Origin: Eublepharis macularius
Lineage: Eukaryota; Chordata; Lepidosauria; Squamata; Eublepharidae
Assembly: GCF_028583425.1 (NCBI RefSeq)
Contig: NC_072807.1
Location: 36,337,001-36,401,000, forward strand
DNA length: 64,000 nucleotides
Direction of reading: 5' to 3'
Below are positions 35,680 through 55,059 of this stretch, piece after piece. The notes below the pieces were generated by a model, which saw nothing but the letters and a program-made list of their open reading frames with translations, made no database searches and was not told where the DNA came from. The first letter of the stretch is position 1. Each line of letters starts with the position of its first letter. The translations under genes and the position numbers were made by a program.

Positions 35680-36020
35680 TGAAGAGATAACCAGACAGCG
35701 GCTGCGGCTCCTTTCCGCTCCACCAGAGGGCAGCAAAGCGCTCCGGCGCCTCGTCCCCGTTCTAAACTAACGGGCTCCCCGAGGGCGCTCTAGCCCGGCG
35801 GCTCGCTGGCCTGGCGTTTCGTCATCAGGAGGCGCCGGCGCTTGGGAAGGGGACGGAAAGAAGAGAGGCGGCGGCGGCGGCGGCGGCGCCTGCAAACGGG
35901 GAGTGAGTCGGAGACCAGGCGGGGAGAAGGAGCGGCGCCGGGGGGCGAAAGGGACACCCGAATAGCGGCCAGGGGGGGGGGGCGGAGGCCTACTAGGCCG
36001 CGTCTCCATGGCAACAGCAT
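35680..36020 (+). promoter_or_regulatory. WDR61: CpG island with likely WDR61 promoter and non-coding exon 1
   Basis: Strongly GC- and CpG-rich, directly upstream of WDR61. A good donor, GTGAGT (35903-35908), would end a non-coding first exon at 35902 that splices to the acceptor at 36750-36751. The putative exon contains a CGG run at about 35867-35888. An RFX-type X-box-like site lies at 36002-36015. No TATA box was seen. The exon is inferred. Confidence 0.6.
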
Positions 36021-36039
36021 GTTGGTTGGGGCTCCTGCG

Positions 36040-36580
36040 GGGTTTCCAACTCCTGATCGGGAGATTCCGGGATATTTGTGGAGGATGGACCCTAGGGGCA
36101 GGATTTAAGAAAAGGCTTCAGCAGGGTATAATGTCATAAATCTCATCCTCAAAGCAGCCATTTTCTCCAGGGGAACTGAAGGTTTGCCAAATGCCAGGTA
36201 GTGGCTGGAGATCTGGAATTACAGCCTATTGCCAGGCCACAGAAATAAGTTTCCCTGGAGAAAATGGCTGTTGACTGTTCAGGATTGTACCCTGCTGAGG
36301 TCCCTCCCCAAACCCCAATTCTCCCCAGATTCGATCCCCCAAATCTCCAGGAATTTCCCAACCCAGAGTTGGCAACCTTCTCTCTGTGGCCTGGAGATCA
36401 GCTGTCATTCCGTGGGAATTGCAGGCTGCAGCTGGAGATTTGCAACTCTAGCCTGGGGAAGGCGAGAGGGCTCAGCAGGGATGTGATGCCACCAAGTCCC
36501 CTTTCCAAAGCTGCCATTTTCTCCAGAGGGACTAATCTTTGTCATCTCTATGCCAAACCTGGAGGTTGGCAAGCCTAATT
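36040..36580. repeat. Cluster of GTTGCCAG-type repeats in WDR61 intron 1
   Basis: Two to three partial copies lie in tandem. Each has 'gccattttctccag', 'tggctggagatctgg' or 'aggaatttcccaac' motifs, and the cluster ends CCTGGAGGTTGGCAAGCC. Confidence 0.55.
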
Positions 36581-36777
36581 GTTATCATTATCATTATACA
36601 TACGGGCAGATATAGCTTTGCTGGCCACAGAGGGGGGGAAGCTGGACCACCAAAATACGAATTTTAAATTCTATGCTGTTTGTTTAAGTTTGATAAAGTT
36701 TGTTAACTATCCAGTCTCTTAATCAAACCTCTTCTTTTGTTTCCTCCCCAGAGCAGTTCCGTAGCAGTTCAGTCTCT

Positions 36778-36785
36778 ATGAAGAA

Positions 36786-36789
<4 letters not shown>
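36778..36789 (+). promoter_or_regulatory. WDR61: Three-codon uORF overlapping the WDR61 start
   Basis: ATGAAGAAATGA: a three-codon upstream frame whose stop TGA overlaps the main ATG at 36786-36788 as ATGA. It sits in exon 2 just after the acceptor. Such overlap could permit reinitiation or damp translation. The effect is inference. Confidence 0.6.
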
Positions 36790-44310
<7,521 letters not shown>

Positions 44311-44508
44311 GTCCCTTCAGCCCAGTCTGGTTGGACTTTGAAGGCAGCGTGTGGAGTTTATAAAGGAGTGCGGCCAGACCGCTGCTGTGTTGATCTGGGG
44401 AATTATTTTTCCAACACCAAATATTTGTCCTGAAGTAAGAAAAATAGAGTAATCAACTTGTACCTAAGTTTATATGATCTTTATCCTTTTATCTTTTTTT
44501 AATACAAA

Positions 44509-44514
44509 AATAAA
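44509..44514 (+). promoter_or_regulatory. WDR61: WDR61 poly(A) signal AATAAA
   Basis: About 200 nt past the stop codon, in an A-rich stretch. A second AATAAA at 44708-44713 could give a longer form. Confidence 0.65.
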
Positions 44515-45314
44515 TAATTTAACTGCCAATATGATACTGTGCTGAGTTCTCAAACAGCAACTGGCTAAAAGGCTGGTTGTAAACCCCAATTCACAAGTTC
44601 TTTCTGTATGTGTGAAAACAAGAGTCCAGTTTTCTGCCTTTTTTTTGGAGGTTATTTTCATTTGTGCTCAGTTCTAATGGTAGGCACAGTAAGCTGCTAG
44701 GAAATGGAATAAAAATGCATTACTGTTTATGCTTTCTTCAGCTCACAGCAATAACCGGGTACAACTGGCCTTAGTTTGACAGGGGTCAAGTTTATTCTTG
44801 CAGCACTGCCTTTTCGTAGGAGAATGATACCGACTTCCCAGAGGAAGGCTGTTCAGGGTGGTGTTAGTCTCATTAGGTGTTCTTGCCACAAGATTAACTC
44901 ACTTTTCGAACATCCCTCCTAGGTGTATAACTGTGCAATGTGTAAGTGAAAGCCAGCTGTGCTTCTTGTCAGATGTGGGGTAACATAAACCCCAAAAGCA
45001 CGGCTACAGGATGGAGAGGGAAATCAAATTTTTGCTAATCTGCTGCCTACCCTTTTGCCCCATAAGGGATGCTTTAAGAGGTCATTGTGTCCAAAGCTCG
45101 AGAGAATGTGTTGAGAGAAGGAAAACCAACAAAAGTGGGGACTATTTAAATTAGAACTATTTCCCTACAAACTAACCAGGGCAGCTTCAAAGAATTCAAT
45201 GCAAAACACTGAATTTGAGGCGAGACCTAGCCCCTACACTATTTTTAAAAAAACTTAACAAATCAGCCACTTGGTGTTAAAAACAAGAGAAAAGTACCAA
45301 ACTGGGTAGATTAT

Positions 45315-45390
45315 AGTGATCTTTTAAGGTGCTACTGGACTCGAATCTTGCTCTTCTACTACAGGCCAACACTGCTACCCACCCGGAACT
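45315..45390 (+). repeat. Family-d Penelope-like tail fragment
   Basis: 'aaggtgctactggactcgaa' to CACTGCTACCCACCCGGAAC: the 3' half and unique tail of family d, without the inverted arm. Confidence 0.6.
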
Positions 45391-45554
45391 AGACGTCCAC
45401 AGTAATCCCTACTTTTAGAAGTGTGACTGCTAGCTCCTCTAGGAAATCACTTGGGTTGGCCCATCTCAACTTCAGCAGAAGGCGAGATAGCCGCTGCTCA
45501 ATGGGTCTGCTCCACCCCCCAGCATGGTCACACCACACAGAATGGTCCTCCAGC

Positions 45555-45560
45555 TTTATT
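45555..45560 (-). promoter_or_regulatory. DNAJA4: DNAJA4 poly(A) signal AATAAA
   Basis: On the minus strand, about 270 nt past the stop codon. With the WDR61 signal at 44.5 kb it leaves about 1 kb between the two convergent ends. Confidence 0.55.
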
Positions 45561-45827
45561 TAAAGAAATAAACTTCCAGGAATAATAACTTCAATGAAAC
45601 AGCATATTAAGCTGCAAGTTAACATAAATAGTGGTGCCTCTAGGAGTATCCAGAAGTGTTGTTAACACCCTATCTTAAATTACACACATCAGTCCTTTAA
45701 CACGGAACAGTTAACTTGGAAGCATTTCCTTCGAAAGGATGCACGGCAATTCAGTGTGATCAATGTGACACAGGGAGCTTCCAAAAGCCAGGCTGTTGAA
45801 TTAACGAGTCCACTAAAGCATCTCTGC

Positions 45828-48800
45828 TTAAGATGTCTGGCACTGCACGCCAGTTCTAGGACCCTCCTCATCCTCTTCATAAGCTTCCGTGTGACTACGG
45901 TAAGACCGCTCCCTAGGATCAAATTCAACAAGGTCAACTTGATCCATGTCGTCTGTAACCATGACTTCTTCCCGGGGAGGAAGCAGGGCTTCTAGGAGAG
46001 ACAGCCGCTCCTTGGAAATCCAGTTGTGCTCCGGAAACGCAACCTGCATGAAAAACGGTTGTCTTAGTAGAACGTTTCTGTGCAAAGCTCACATCCAGCA
46101 TTATCTTCTATGAAGCTTGATATGGGTTGGCTGCTAACATAAAGGAATTAAAAGCCACACACCCTCAGGCTGCCAGAATCAGTCCTGGGGCTGCAAAGGG
46201 CCTTATAGACAGTCGGTGCAACACCCTGACTTGAGGGCAGGAAATCCTATGCCCCAGCACATCCCTGACTTACGGCCACCATAATAAACCCTCTTCTCCT
46301 TATGCTTCTCATAGCTCAGGCACCTCCAGAAAAGGCTGAGCCAAGACTTTTCCTCCTGTTGTAGGAGGAGAGAAAGGACGGGGCTCGCAGACCCCTTTGG
46401 CGTGGGGTGAGAGCTGATGTTCAGGTCTGGTCTATTTGACTCTTTGAACTTGGGTCCAGTTACAAACGGGCCCAAGTTGAACTGTAACAGATAATTAGGA
46501 AATGCTAACATGTCCTGGAAGTATCCTGAGTATCCTAACTGTTATTCGTTATGCTGCTCGGTGAATGTTCAAGCTCTTGATTATATTGCATCTCACTTGC
46601 ACTATGTAATCCGCCTTGGAGCTCAGTGACAAACGCAGACTATAAATGAATTAATAATAATAAAAAAAACCCTGAATACTTTAATAGCAACCATCTGCCT
46701 AGGCACGCCAAGCGCCTGCATTGGGCCAGTGCGGGAGACAGTGGGAAGTGGCAGTGCGCTTAGGCCATGTGCCAACAGCACATGCAGGCAGAAAACAGAC
46801 GGTGATGGGTTCTGTGCCCATGTCATACCACAGGGTTTCTAGAGCGCTGCTGACAGCACATCCAGGTTTTTGCCCAAATGTGACATTGGCACTTAGGCCT
46901 GGCATCCCTACAAGGTATTTTTTGTTGCTGCAGTAACAACCAATTTTACTTACCAAGAACTGTATAATTAGAGAACCTTTTTCAAGCGGGTTTTTGTAAA
47001 TTGGCATCCCCTCGTTGTAGATAGATTTGAGGTCTCCATGTTTTACCACCTCACCTGTTTGATGAAGAGATCCACATTTAAAGAACACGTTTTTTTTAAA
47101 AAATCCATAGTAAATATACATAGTTATGTACACAGAAAAAGATACCTAATCTCTTAAAAGAAAGCATACAGGCTGCTATTTAAAAAAAAAACCTTTGTGT
47201 TATTTTGTGTTTGGTTTATAGAAGCAGTCCAAATGACCCTAACCCTAATTTTTTAAAAAACGCACCAACAATATCATGCATGTATTGTTGAAGGGTTTCA
47301 CGGCCGGAGAACGATGGTTGTTGTGGGTTTTCCGGGCTGTATTGCCGTGGTCTTGGCATTGTAGTTCCTGACGTTTCGCCAGCAGCTGTGGCTGGCATCT
47401 TCAGAGGTGTAGCACCAAAAGCATCTTTTGGTGCTACACCTCTGAAGATGCCAGCCACAGCTGCTGGCGAAACGTCAGGAACTACAATGCCAAGACCACG
47501 GCAATACAGCCCGGAAAACCCACAACAACCAATATCATGCATATTAAAATACAACGCTGATTTCTATTTGACAGCCAGAAAAACAAGGCTAAACTCATAC
47601 ATTAAGCAGTTACTGAACTACCTGTTTTAGGATTGCACTGTTTATATCAAGGTACTAACCACAAACCTTACCCTGCCTGGAAGTTATTACAAGGACTCTG
47701 TCGTCCAGCGTCTCGATCGTCCTTTTAAAACCACAGAGTGCCTCTGAGAGCTGAATTTTCATTTTCATAATCAAGTCATGGCCTCTTCTCTGAAACATGG
47801 GATGGTCCTTTTGGTCCAGCACAATTATGACATCACCCGGCTCCAGGTCGGGCTCCTGATCACCTTCTCCATGGATCACTATTTTCTGACCATCTTTCAT
47901 GCCTATGGGAAACAAAACAAGTTTGAACAGCCTCTCGAAAGCTCATATCCTGGAAATCTACTGGGTCACTTAGGTGCTACCAGTCCCAAATCCTGCTCAA
48001 CATATTTGCTGAACCAATGTCAGATGAAAGCCATCAAAATCTGTCTTGAAAATTCAATACTATAAAATCTAGGGTGTTGTTTCATAATTGTATTGTTTAT
48101 TTTTTAATTCACGTATCTTGAACCCTGCCTTTCTGCCCCATCGGGGGCTAAGGCGTAACAGTTAAAACAAGCATTATTGAAAGACATAAAAAAATTAAAA
48201 CCTAAATTAAATTAAAATGCTTGTGTACAGCCCTCCCCTCCCCAAACCGTGATTAAGACAAGAGGGATTTTTGAAGGAAAAGAATGCCAGAAGAAACAAA
48301 AAAGGCTTCAGCCACTAGTGGAAGGTGGTGACAGAAGAGGCTAGATGACTATCCCTGGGGAGGCAGTTTCATAGTTTGGGAGCCACAACTGAGAAGAGCC
48401 AGTGTGGTGTAGTGGTTAGAGTGTTAAACTAGGATTTGGAAGAAGCAGGTTCGATTGCCAGCTCTGCCACGGAAGCTCACTGGATGATGTTGGGGCAGTC
48501 ACATAGTCTCAGCCTAACCTACCTCACAGGGTTGTTGTGAGGATAAAATGGAGGACAGAAGAATTATGTAAGCTGCCCTGGATCCCCACGGGGGAGAAAG
48601 GTGGAGTATAACTAAAGTAAATGAAAAACACAGTACATAAAAACAGAAGGCTCTTTCTTGGCTGGCCAACTGCTTAAAATTCACAGGTTTTCTATGGACC
48701 ACAGAGATGGGGCTGCCTGGCTTAGTGTTGCTCAAAGTCTCTTTTTATCAAGGTGGTGATCTGAAAATAGATACCAGCCTGGAGACACCATTCAACCCTA

Positions 48801-51800
48801 AACTATATTGTTCCTGTATCAGGACCTTGCTGTATGACCTGGATAGACCCATCTCAGCCTGATCTCATCAGATCTCAGAAGCTAAGCAGGGTCGGCCTTG
48901 GTTAGTACTTGGATGGGAGACCTCCAACGAAGACCAGGGTTGCAGAGGCAGGCCATGGCAAACCACCTCTCTTAGTCTCTTGCTATGAAAACCCCACTAC
49001 GAGTCACCATAAGTAAATCATGACTCGAGGGCAGGATTTCATTTCTAACGCACACATTTGCCAGGAAGAGCTGAGAGGCAGATGGGTGCAGAAGAAGCAC
49101 GAGAAAATGGCCGGAGATGAAGCACAACTGAAGGACGGGCAGGAGAGAGATTTGCCCTGCTGAGTGTTGGCTGGCAAGCCTATAACGGCCACACCAAGTC
49201 TTCTCAGCTCAGCTGAAGTTCTCAGGGGACCCATGCCCCAAACACACTGGAACGAAACTGATCTTGTTAAGATCCTTACCTTTGTCGATGTGGATTTCTA
49301 GGATCTTTTTCTCTCGGACCACCTTGTTGCCATTGCAGGTGGTACACCTGTCTTTGGGGTTGATGCGTTCGCCTTGGCCTTTGCAGTCGGAGCAGACCGT
49401 CTGAATCTGCTGCACCATGCCTGGCCCGATCTGCTGTACCAGGACCTGCATCCCTCGCCCTTTGCATGCCGGGCACTTTTCCACAGCACCTTTCTTTCCG
49501 CCATAGCCTTGAAAGTGGGGAGGGAAGAGAAATAGATGCATTCACTGATGCCAAACTGGATGATGAAGCTCAGCGTCAATGCTCAAGTGCGGCTCTCCGC
49601 CAGAATACACGTTAATTGAGTATGCCTCAATCAGTGCCCACGGCTACTGTTAACTTTATCAGCCTGAGGATTAACAGAAGTTCAGTTCAAATTATAAAAA
49701 AAAGTTAATCAAGTTTGCTCTGGAATTGATCCAGCTGGTAGATCATGAATGCATGAAGCGCTCATTCATCAGGCCAAGGAACAACCTCCTGCCCACATTC
49801 TTTTTTTCTGCCAACCCAGATGTTTTCAGGAAGCCCACGAGCAGGGGATGAAAGCAACAGCCTCTCCCTGTTGCCTGTGCCCCAGAAGGCAGTGCTCAGA
49901 AATACATGGCCTCTGAACATGGAGGCCTAACACAGCCAATGTGACCAGAGTCACCCGTAAGCCTACTGTCTGGAGAATCAGGCTAGTTCCCTTTCTCATT
50001 CATCTAACCCAGAAGCCCTCCTCGTATCAGTTGGCAACGATTTCCATCTGTGTTTTGCTAAGAGGTCTTTTTTGTTCGCCCAATTCTTTGGGTGGCACCA
50101 GGTTCTAGTAAGAAGAAAGGGGGGAAAGATAACTCTACCTTTCTCTATACCATCCATCAGTGATTTAAAAAATTCACAGAATTGTATTTTGTTTTACAAT
50201 GCAACAAATTAGAAGTAAGACTAAACAAAAAAAGTTTTTAAAAAAACAAGACACAGTAACAATGGAATTTGCATTCTCTCAGGTTATGTTCTTTGTTTAC
50301 ACAGACTGGGTTTGTGTGCGACTTAATTCCTTAAAGCCCCGTAGTAGGAAATACGGAGTAGGAAAGCTCCGTTCTGCTGCTGAAAATTTAGTCTGGATCC
50401 AACCTAACGTGCTTCAGTTCATACTAATCGGGGCTGTTACCTTCAGAAATACACACAGGCCTACGGAAATTAAGAGGAGAGTCATGGTCCATTTTCACTA
50501 ACACCTCATTTTCTACTCAATGTCAAGACCAGGTTATTAGTTTTACACTTAAAAGGCCCCGAAAAGACTGCCTTTAACTAGAGCACAGCATGCCATTCTT
50601 CTGCCAGACTGACAACTGTCATGGTTCACTTTTGAATCCTGGACCCTAACAACATCTGGGATAACCTAGGCTGGGATTATACTGGCTTTCCGCAGAGGGT
50701 AAAGCCATGGTTAGATTTAAAAATGGGAGGCAACCAACAGCATACGTGCTTCCTGATACGTCACCGCTAAATGATCTAGTTTCCATGTACCAACTGAGAT
50801 GCATGTTTCTTTGATTGTATTTATATCCCGCTTTCCCAAGCAAATTGGCTCCCCAAGTAGTTTACAATCAGAATCACCATTAATGGCCGAGATCTGCAAA
50901 GTTCCACTTGCGTCTAGTCACGGCATTACTTACCTTTACACTTGTCGCAAATTACATTCTTCTGAAGTGCCAGCTTCCGCGTGGCTCCATTATAAAAGTC
51001 TTCAAGGTTGACACTCAACTGATGCACAACGTTCTTGCCTTGATAAACGGAGAGTTCAGATGCTTAATATCAAAACCTGCCATTTACAAAGCTTTCATTC
51101 TTTTTAAGCCCCCTCACTTATATAGCCAACAAGCCACCCTCATCCTTGAGAAAGCACGTACGTGCTTGGTTAGCATGAGATTATTCTAAAACAAGGGCCA
51201 TCTTGTTTTGGCAGTGTAATTGCTCCCCTTCCCTCATTCAGTTGCCAAACCAACCTTTCAAAGTTTTACTTTAAAAAAAATATTAGTACTTCATTAGAAC
51301 AAAAACTTGCAAACTGGAACCAGGTTTCCTTGCCCCCCCCCATTTCATCTTACTGACCCTCCTGGCCACGCAACGAAAAAAAGGCAGGCTAATAAGTGTG
51401 GCTTCTTAACAGCTAGTTCCTTTAATATCAGCCTGCATCAAGGCCAGACGTGAATAAAGGGAATAAATCCTTAGCATTTCTCTAGTTTTCCCTAAATGTG
51501 TACCAAGCACAGATGACAGAAGAAAATCAAGTATGTTGATGGGGGGAAAAAACCCTCTTCCACATCCATTGTTTCTGTATCAGCAACTACACTTTGTACA
51601 GTGCTGAGGAAACAAACCTACAGTATTAGAAAAAAATCGTATTATGTGTTTTTAGCCCTCAAGTTGGAGAGAGCAAGCCTCTGTTCCTCCCACCCACCAT
51701 CCTGGAGAAACCCAACAGCCTGAATATTAAGGCACTTCATGATCTTAAAATAGACAAAATTTTATGAATTTCTCACGTGATTTTTTGCCAAGTTTTTTAA

Positions 51801-54025
51801 AAAAAGCTTCTAATCACTCTGTGCCACTTAATTCTAAGCACTGTAAAAGGGATGGGCTTGAGGAAAACAATGTTTACTAACCACATTAATATTACGGTTC
51901 ACTTTACTATTGCCGTATGAATCCCACCAACATACGACGAAGCATAAAATGGGGACCCACAAAAAGGCATTCGCCAGCAACGTCTTCAGACAGCCTAGGG
52001 AGCTTTGATGCTTAACTGAAGCCTTCCAATTAGTTGCCACTGGCAAAAATACATTCTGCACACACATTAGGGATGCAAACGCTGAAGTTTAAACGTCTTG
52101 TAACCTTTTAAAAAGCTTCATACCTCTTCTCTCTCTATTCATTCGGCCTCCACCACCAAAGAACATGTCAAAGATGTCCATGGGTGAAGAGAAACTGCCG
52201 CCACTTAAGCCTCCTTCTTTTAGAGCTTGTTCCCCACCCTGGTCATAGAGGTCCCTTTTCTTTGAGTCTGACAGAACTTCATAAGCCTGTGATATGAGCT
52301 TAAACTACGAAAAGAAAGAGACCCTCTAAATATCACCGGCTGCTGAACGACAGAACGTTTCATTCACATAACTGAGCAAAGTAACTTTGGAAGACTCGCG
52401 AGAACATCTGCTGTTTTATGGCAAAAGTCGTGCTCCCCCCATTTTTAGAATCCATTTCATCCTTTGTGAGCACTGCTCATTTTCTCCCATAGAAAATGAT
52501 GATCTTTCATGGGGGGGAGGGGGGGGGTGCACAGCAAACCACAGTTTGTATACTGCAAGGGACTCGGGAGAGAACAATGCATCCCTTTGGGTGTCCAGCT
52601 GCCCACTTTCAGTGACCAGGGCTTTCATTCCCACTTCACTCCTGGTAACAGCGCTACCCGTGATGCAGTATGAACCACAGAACAATTCTGCATTCGTTTT
52701 CTCGACAGCGATGGAAGCACCCGGACTATCCGCAAAGAACCACGTGTCGCTGACAGTGTGGAATCCTTTTCCCTTTCAAACTTCCACCGCTTTTTGTAAC
52801 AAGCAAGCTATGGGGCCTGGCATTCTGCATTCCTGAACCTCTCGCTTCTCTGCTAGCTCTTGGGGCTGTTAATGTATACCCCAGGTTTCTCCCCATGGGG
52901 ACCCAAAGAGGCTTACAACTTTGTTCTCCCCTTTTATGCTCACAGCAACCAGCTTGTGAGGAAGGTTAGAAAAAGAAAGAGAGAGAATGGTCAAAAGTGA
53001 CCCAGCAAACTTCCATTGGAACAGGTAAATTCAAATCTGGGTCTCCAAGATGCTAATTTGAAGCAAAATGCTATACCACGCTAACAGTGAACTCCTAAGC
53101 AGAGTGACTCTAGTCTACGTCCATTGAAATCTGCTTAGGATTTCACTGTAAAAGTACTAAAGAAATGGGGGAGGGGGATTTTGACCATGATCCCCTCCCC
53201 ACTATGCTGTCAGGACTAGCCAATCTGACGGATTTACCAAGGCACTCCGTTTTAACCTTCTCAGCATTCAGTGATACCCCGTAAATTCTTAAAGTCCACT
53301 GGCTGTATTTCGCCGTCACCTGTAGCACTATCACTCTGTCCTGTGAGCACCGATCCCCAGCAGCCTGAGGCAACCGAATTCACAGCTGCCCGGGCCTTCT
53401 AACGTCACCCCTTCTGGCAATCTAATGGCATCATCTACACTGGGCAAAACCTCTTGAGGGTGGCTAAGCATATTCTGAGGAGGCCCTCCAGCAAGGAGAG
53501 GCAGGAGATTCTACACATCTGTGCAGGAAGAGACAGAAAAACTGGGCAAAGAGGAGGAATGCGGCCCCTTTAACTGTAACTGGATTCCCACCCCCAGCCA
53601 CATAATCAGTAAACCCTGTAACAGAAATCAGCTATGTGTATTTATGCCAACCTTCAATTTCTGTGGCTGCATCTTTTCTTGCGCTGGCCTGTCCGTGACG
53701 GGGCCCTGCAGATCATCTTGCTCAACGCTTAGTTTTCTCAGCCGTTTAATAAATCGGCATGCCTGGACAACCCAGGCACCTTGCCAGTAGCCTTGGGTTT
53801 AACAGTGCCTTCACCGTTTTCAGCTGGCAACTGAGCCCCCCCCCATTAGCCCCCCCCCAGCCCCAGGACACCAGCCCATCCATGGCCCATTACCCGCTCG
53901 CCCTCGCTGGGGTTCTTGTCGGGGTGGTACTTCAGAGCCAACTTGCGGTAGGCACGTTTAATCTCATCCGAGTTGGCACTGGGCTTTACTCCCAAGATGT
54001 CGTAGTAACCCGTCTCCTTCACCAT
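45828..54025 (-). CDS. DNAJA4: DnaJ/HSP40 subfamily A member 4, 7 coding exons
   Basis: Type-I HSP40 co-chaperone that stimulates HSP70 ATPase activity. Coding exons on the minus strand: 53894-54025, 52124-52304, 50934-51038, 49280-49507, 47672-47902, 46954-47054 and 45828-46043. GT-AG borders are in phase, and the sum is 1194 nt, 397 aa, equal to the human form. The J domain is at residues 1-70 with HPD at 34-36. A Gly/Phe linker contains [15 protein letters not shown]. Four zinc-binding CxxC modules follow: CDKC, CPAC, CSDC and CTTC. The C-terminal substrate domain includes [20 protein letters not shown]. The protein ends CQTS, a CaaX farnesylation box. The start is preceded by GCCACC (Kozak), and the exon opens 6 nt before the ATG at an acceptor, so a 5' exon must lie upstream, probably at the 56.6-kb promoter. 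5S SINEs, palindromes and a minisatellite occupy the introns. Confidence 0.97.
46560..46660 (+). repeat. LINE 3'-end fragment
   Basis: TGTAATCCGCCTTGGAGCTC, then GCAGACTATAAATGAATT and AATAATAATAA. In a DNAJA4 intron. Confidence 0.45.
47282..47530 (-). mobile_element. Palindromic Penelope-like element, family b, intact ends
   Basis: Flanked by a perfect 12-bp direct repeat, AATATCATGCAT (47270-47281 and 47531-47542). Near-identical inverted arms meet in AAGCATCTTTTGG (about 47420-47430). The left side has the about 34-nt unique tail, so it is in minus orientation. The plus-reading arm has CTGAAGA (47442-47448), the stem GCCAGC/GCTGGC and GAAA (47469-47472). Arm identity is near complete, suggesting a recent insertion. 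In the DNAJA4 intron between exons 5 and 6. Confidence 0.85.
47925..48010 (+). repeat. Family-d Penelope-like fragment
   Basis: CTCTCGAAAGCTCATATCC, 'ggaaatctactggg' and 'aggtgctaccagtcccaaat'. One arm only. Confidence 0.55.
48393..48625 (+). repeat. S3 SINE (DNAJA4 intron)
   Basis: A box GTGTAGTGGTTAGAGTG, B box GGTTCGATTGCC, 'cctcacagggttgttgtgag' and an end GGGGGAGAAAGGTGGAGTAT. Confidence 0.75.
48851..49034 (+). repeat. 5S rRNA-derived SINE
   Basis: The head matches the 5S rRNA interior (GATCTCAGAAGCTAAGCAGG, TTGGTTAGTACTTGGATGGG, GAGACC). It is followed by GGCCATGGCAAACCACC and a Bov-B-like tail ending CATGACTCGAGGGCA. Not a functional 5S gene: the first third and the 3' stem are absent. 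Confidence 0.88.
52866..53085 (-). repeat. S3 SINE, reverse (DNAJA4 intron)
   Basis: 'tttctccccatggggaccca' at the 3' end, 'agcttgtgaggaaggtta', and reverse B box near 53030. Ends at a palindromic MITE. Confidence 0.55.
53084..53152. repeat. Short palindromic MITE
   Basis: AGTGAACTCCTAAGCAGAGT is mirrored by ATCTGCTTAGGATTTCACT. Confidence 0.55.
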
Positions 54026-54384
54026 GGTGGCCTGAAAAGGCAAAAGAGGAAGAGAGGGTAAGCGTTTGGAAGAATTTTCATCAGTATCGTTCTTTCCCCA
54101 CCCTTAAGATTTTCCTCTTTCTGCGACATTTATTAGACTTACACGCTCAAAACTGCAGCTGCAGTGTTTGGCTGATTAGTTACAACCTGGCTGCCTAAAA
54201 ACCAGCCCCCAGTTAAATGATTCTTTCAATGTACCTGATTCTGTTAAGTAATTATAAAAACTGCAGATAGCAACCCCACCTAAGACAATACATTTCCATT
54301 TCTCTCCTACAGAAAAGAGACTCTAAGATCAGCTGCAGATGGGCGATGGTGTTTGTCTGCCCATGTTAAATTAATGAAGACTTT

Positions 54385-54515
54385 TGTGGCATCTTGAAGT
54401 CTAGCAAGTGGCTTGTGGCATAAGCTCACATGAGCTTTTTTAGTCAAGTGCTCTGTCTCATGAAAGGGTTTGCCATAATAAATCCAGCAGTCTCCAAGAT
54501 GCCATCAAATTTATT
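54385..54515. repeat. Degenerate Penelope-like palindrome
   Basis: Inverted partial match between 'tttgtggcatcttgaagtc'/'gcataagctcacatgag' and 'ctcatgaaagggtttgcc...ccaagatgccat'. Resembles family d with CTCATGAAAG in place of the GAAA junction. Confidence 0.45.
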
Positions 54516-55059
54516 AGAAACCATGATTTTTTACCTACAAAGTGATGGCTTTAATCGTATATAAATGTACGCAAATTTCCTTGATGCTCATACAATTACG
54601 GATTAGATTTCCTTTGCAATGGGAGGGGCCACGGCTCTGTTTTGCACAAAGATCCCTGGATCAATTTCCCTGGCATCGTCAACAGCAGGTGACGGCGAAG
54701 ACATTTTACTGCCTGAGGTCCTGGAGAGCAGCTGCCACAGAGCTCAACAGAATAATGGTTCAACTCCATAGAAGCAGCTCTGTTGTCTTTAGGCAGCCAG
54801 GCCTTCTAAAAACACAGCTGCAAGATCTCAAGTACCTAAAATATGTATTGCTCAGCCACAGCCAGATGTGAATCAGCAAGAAGGGAGGAGCAGCCTCCTT
54901 CCAGGGTACTGTTTGGAGCAATGGAAACTCATAGCTAAAACCTTAGAATAAGGAAGCTCTGCGTTTGAATGGAACCTCTCTCACCAGCTTGCAAGGGCAA
55001 ATAATTCTTTCTCGGCACCTACAACACCAAACCTGCAATATGGAGGTAACACCGACTTA

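Noticed and set aside
47231-47249. Telomere-like ACCCTAACCCTAA beside the family-b element
   Set aside because: Only two units. Too short to claim a telomeric link for the Penelope-like insertion.
48851-49034. Functional 5S rRNA gene
   Set aside because: Only the interior of 5S is present, joined to a SINE body and tail, and a second identical arrangement exists at 56213-56390.
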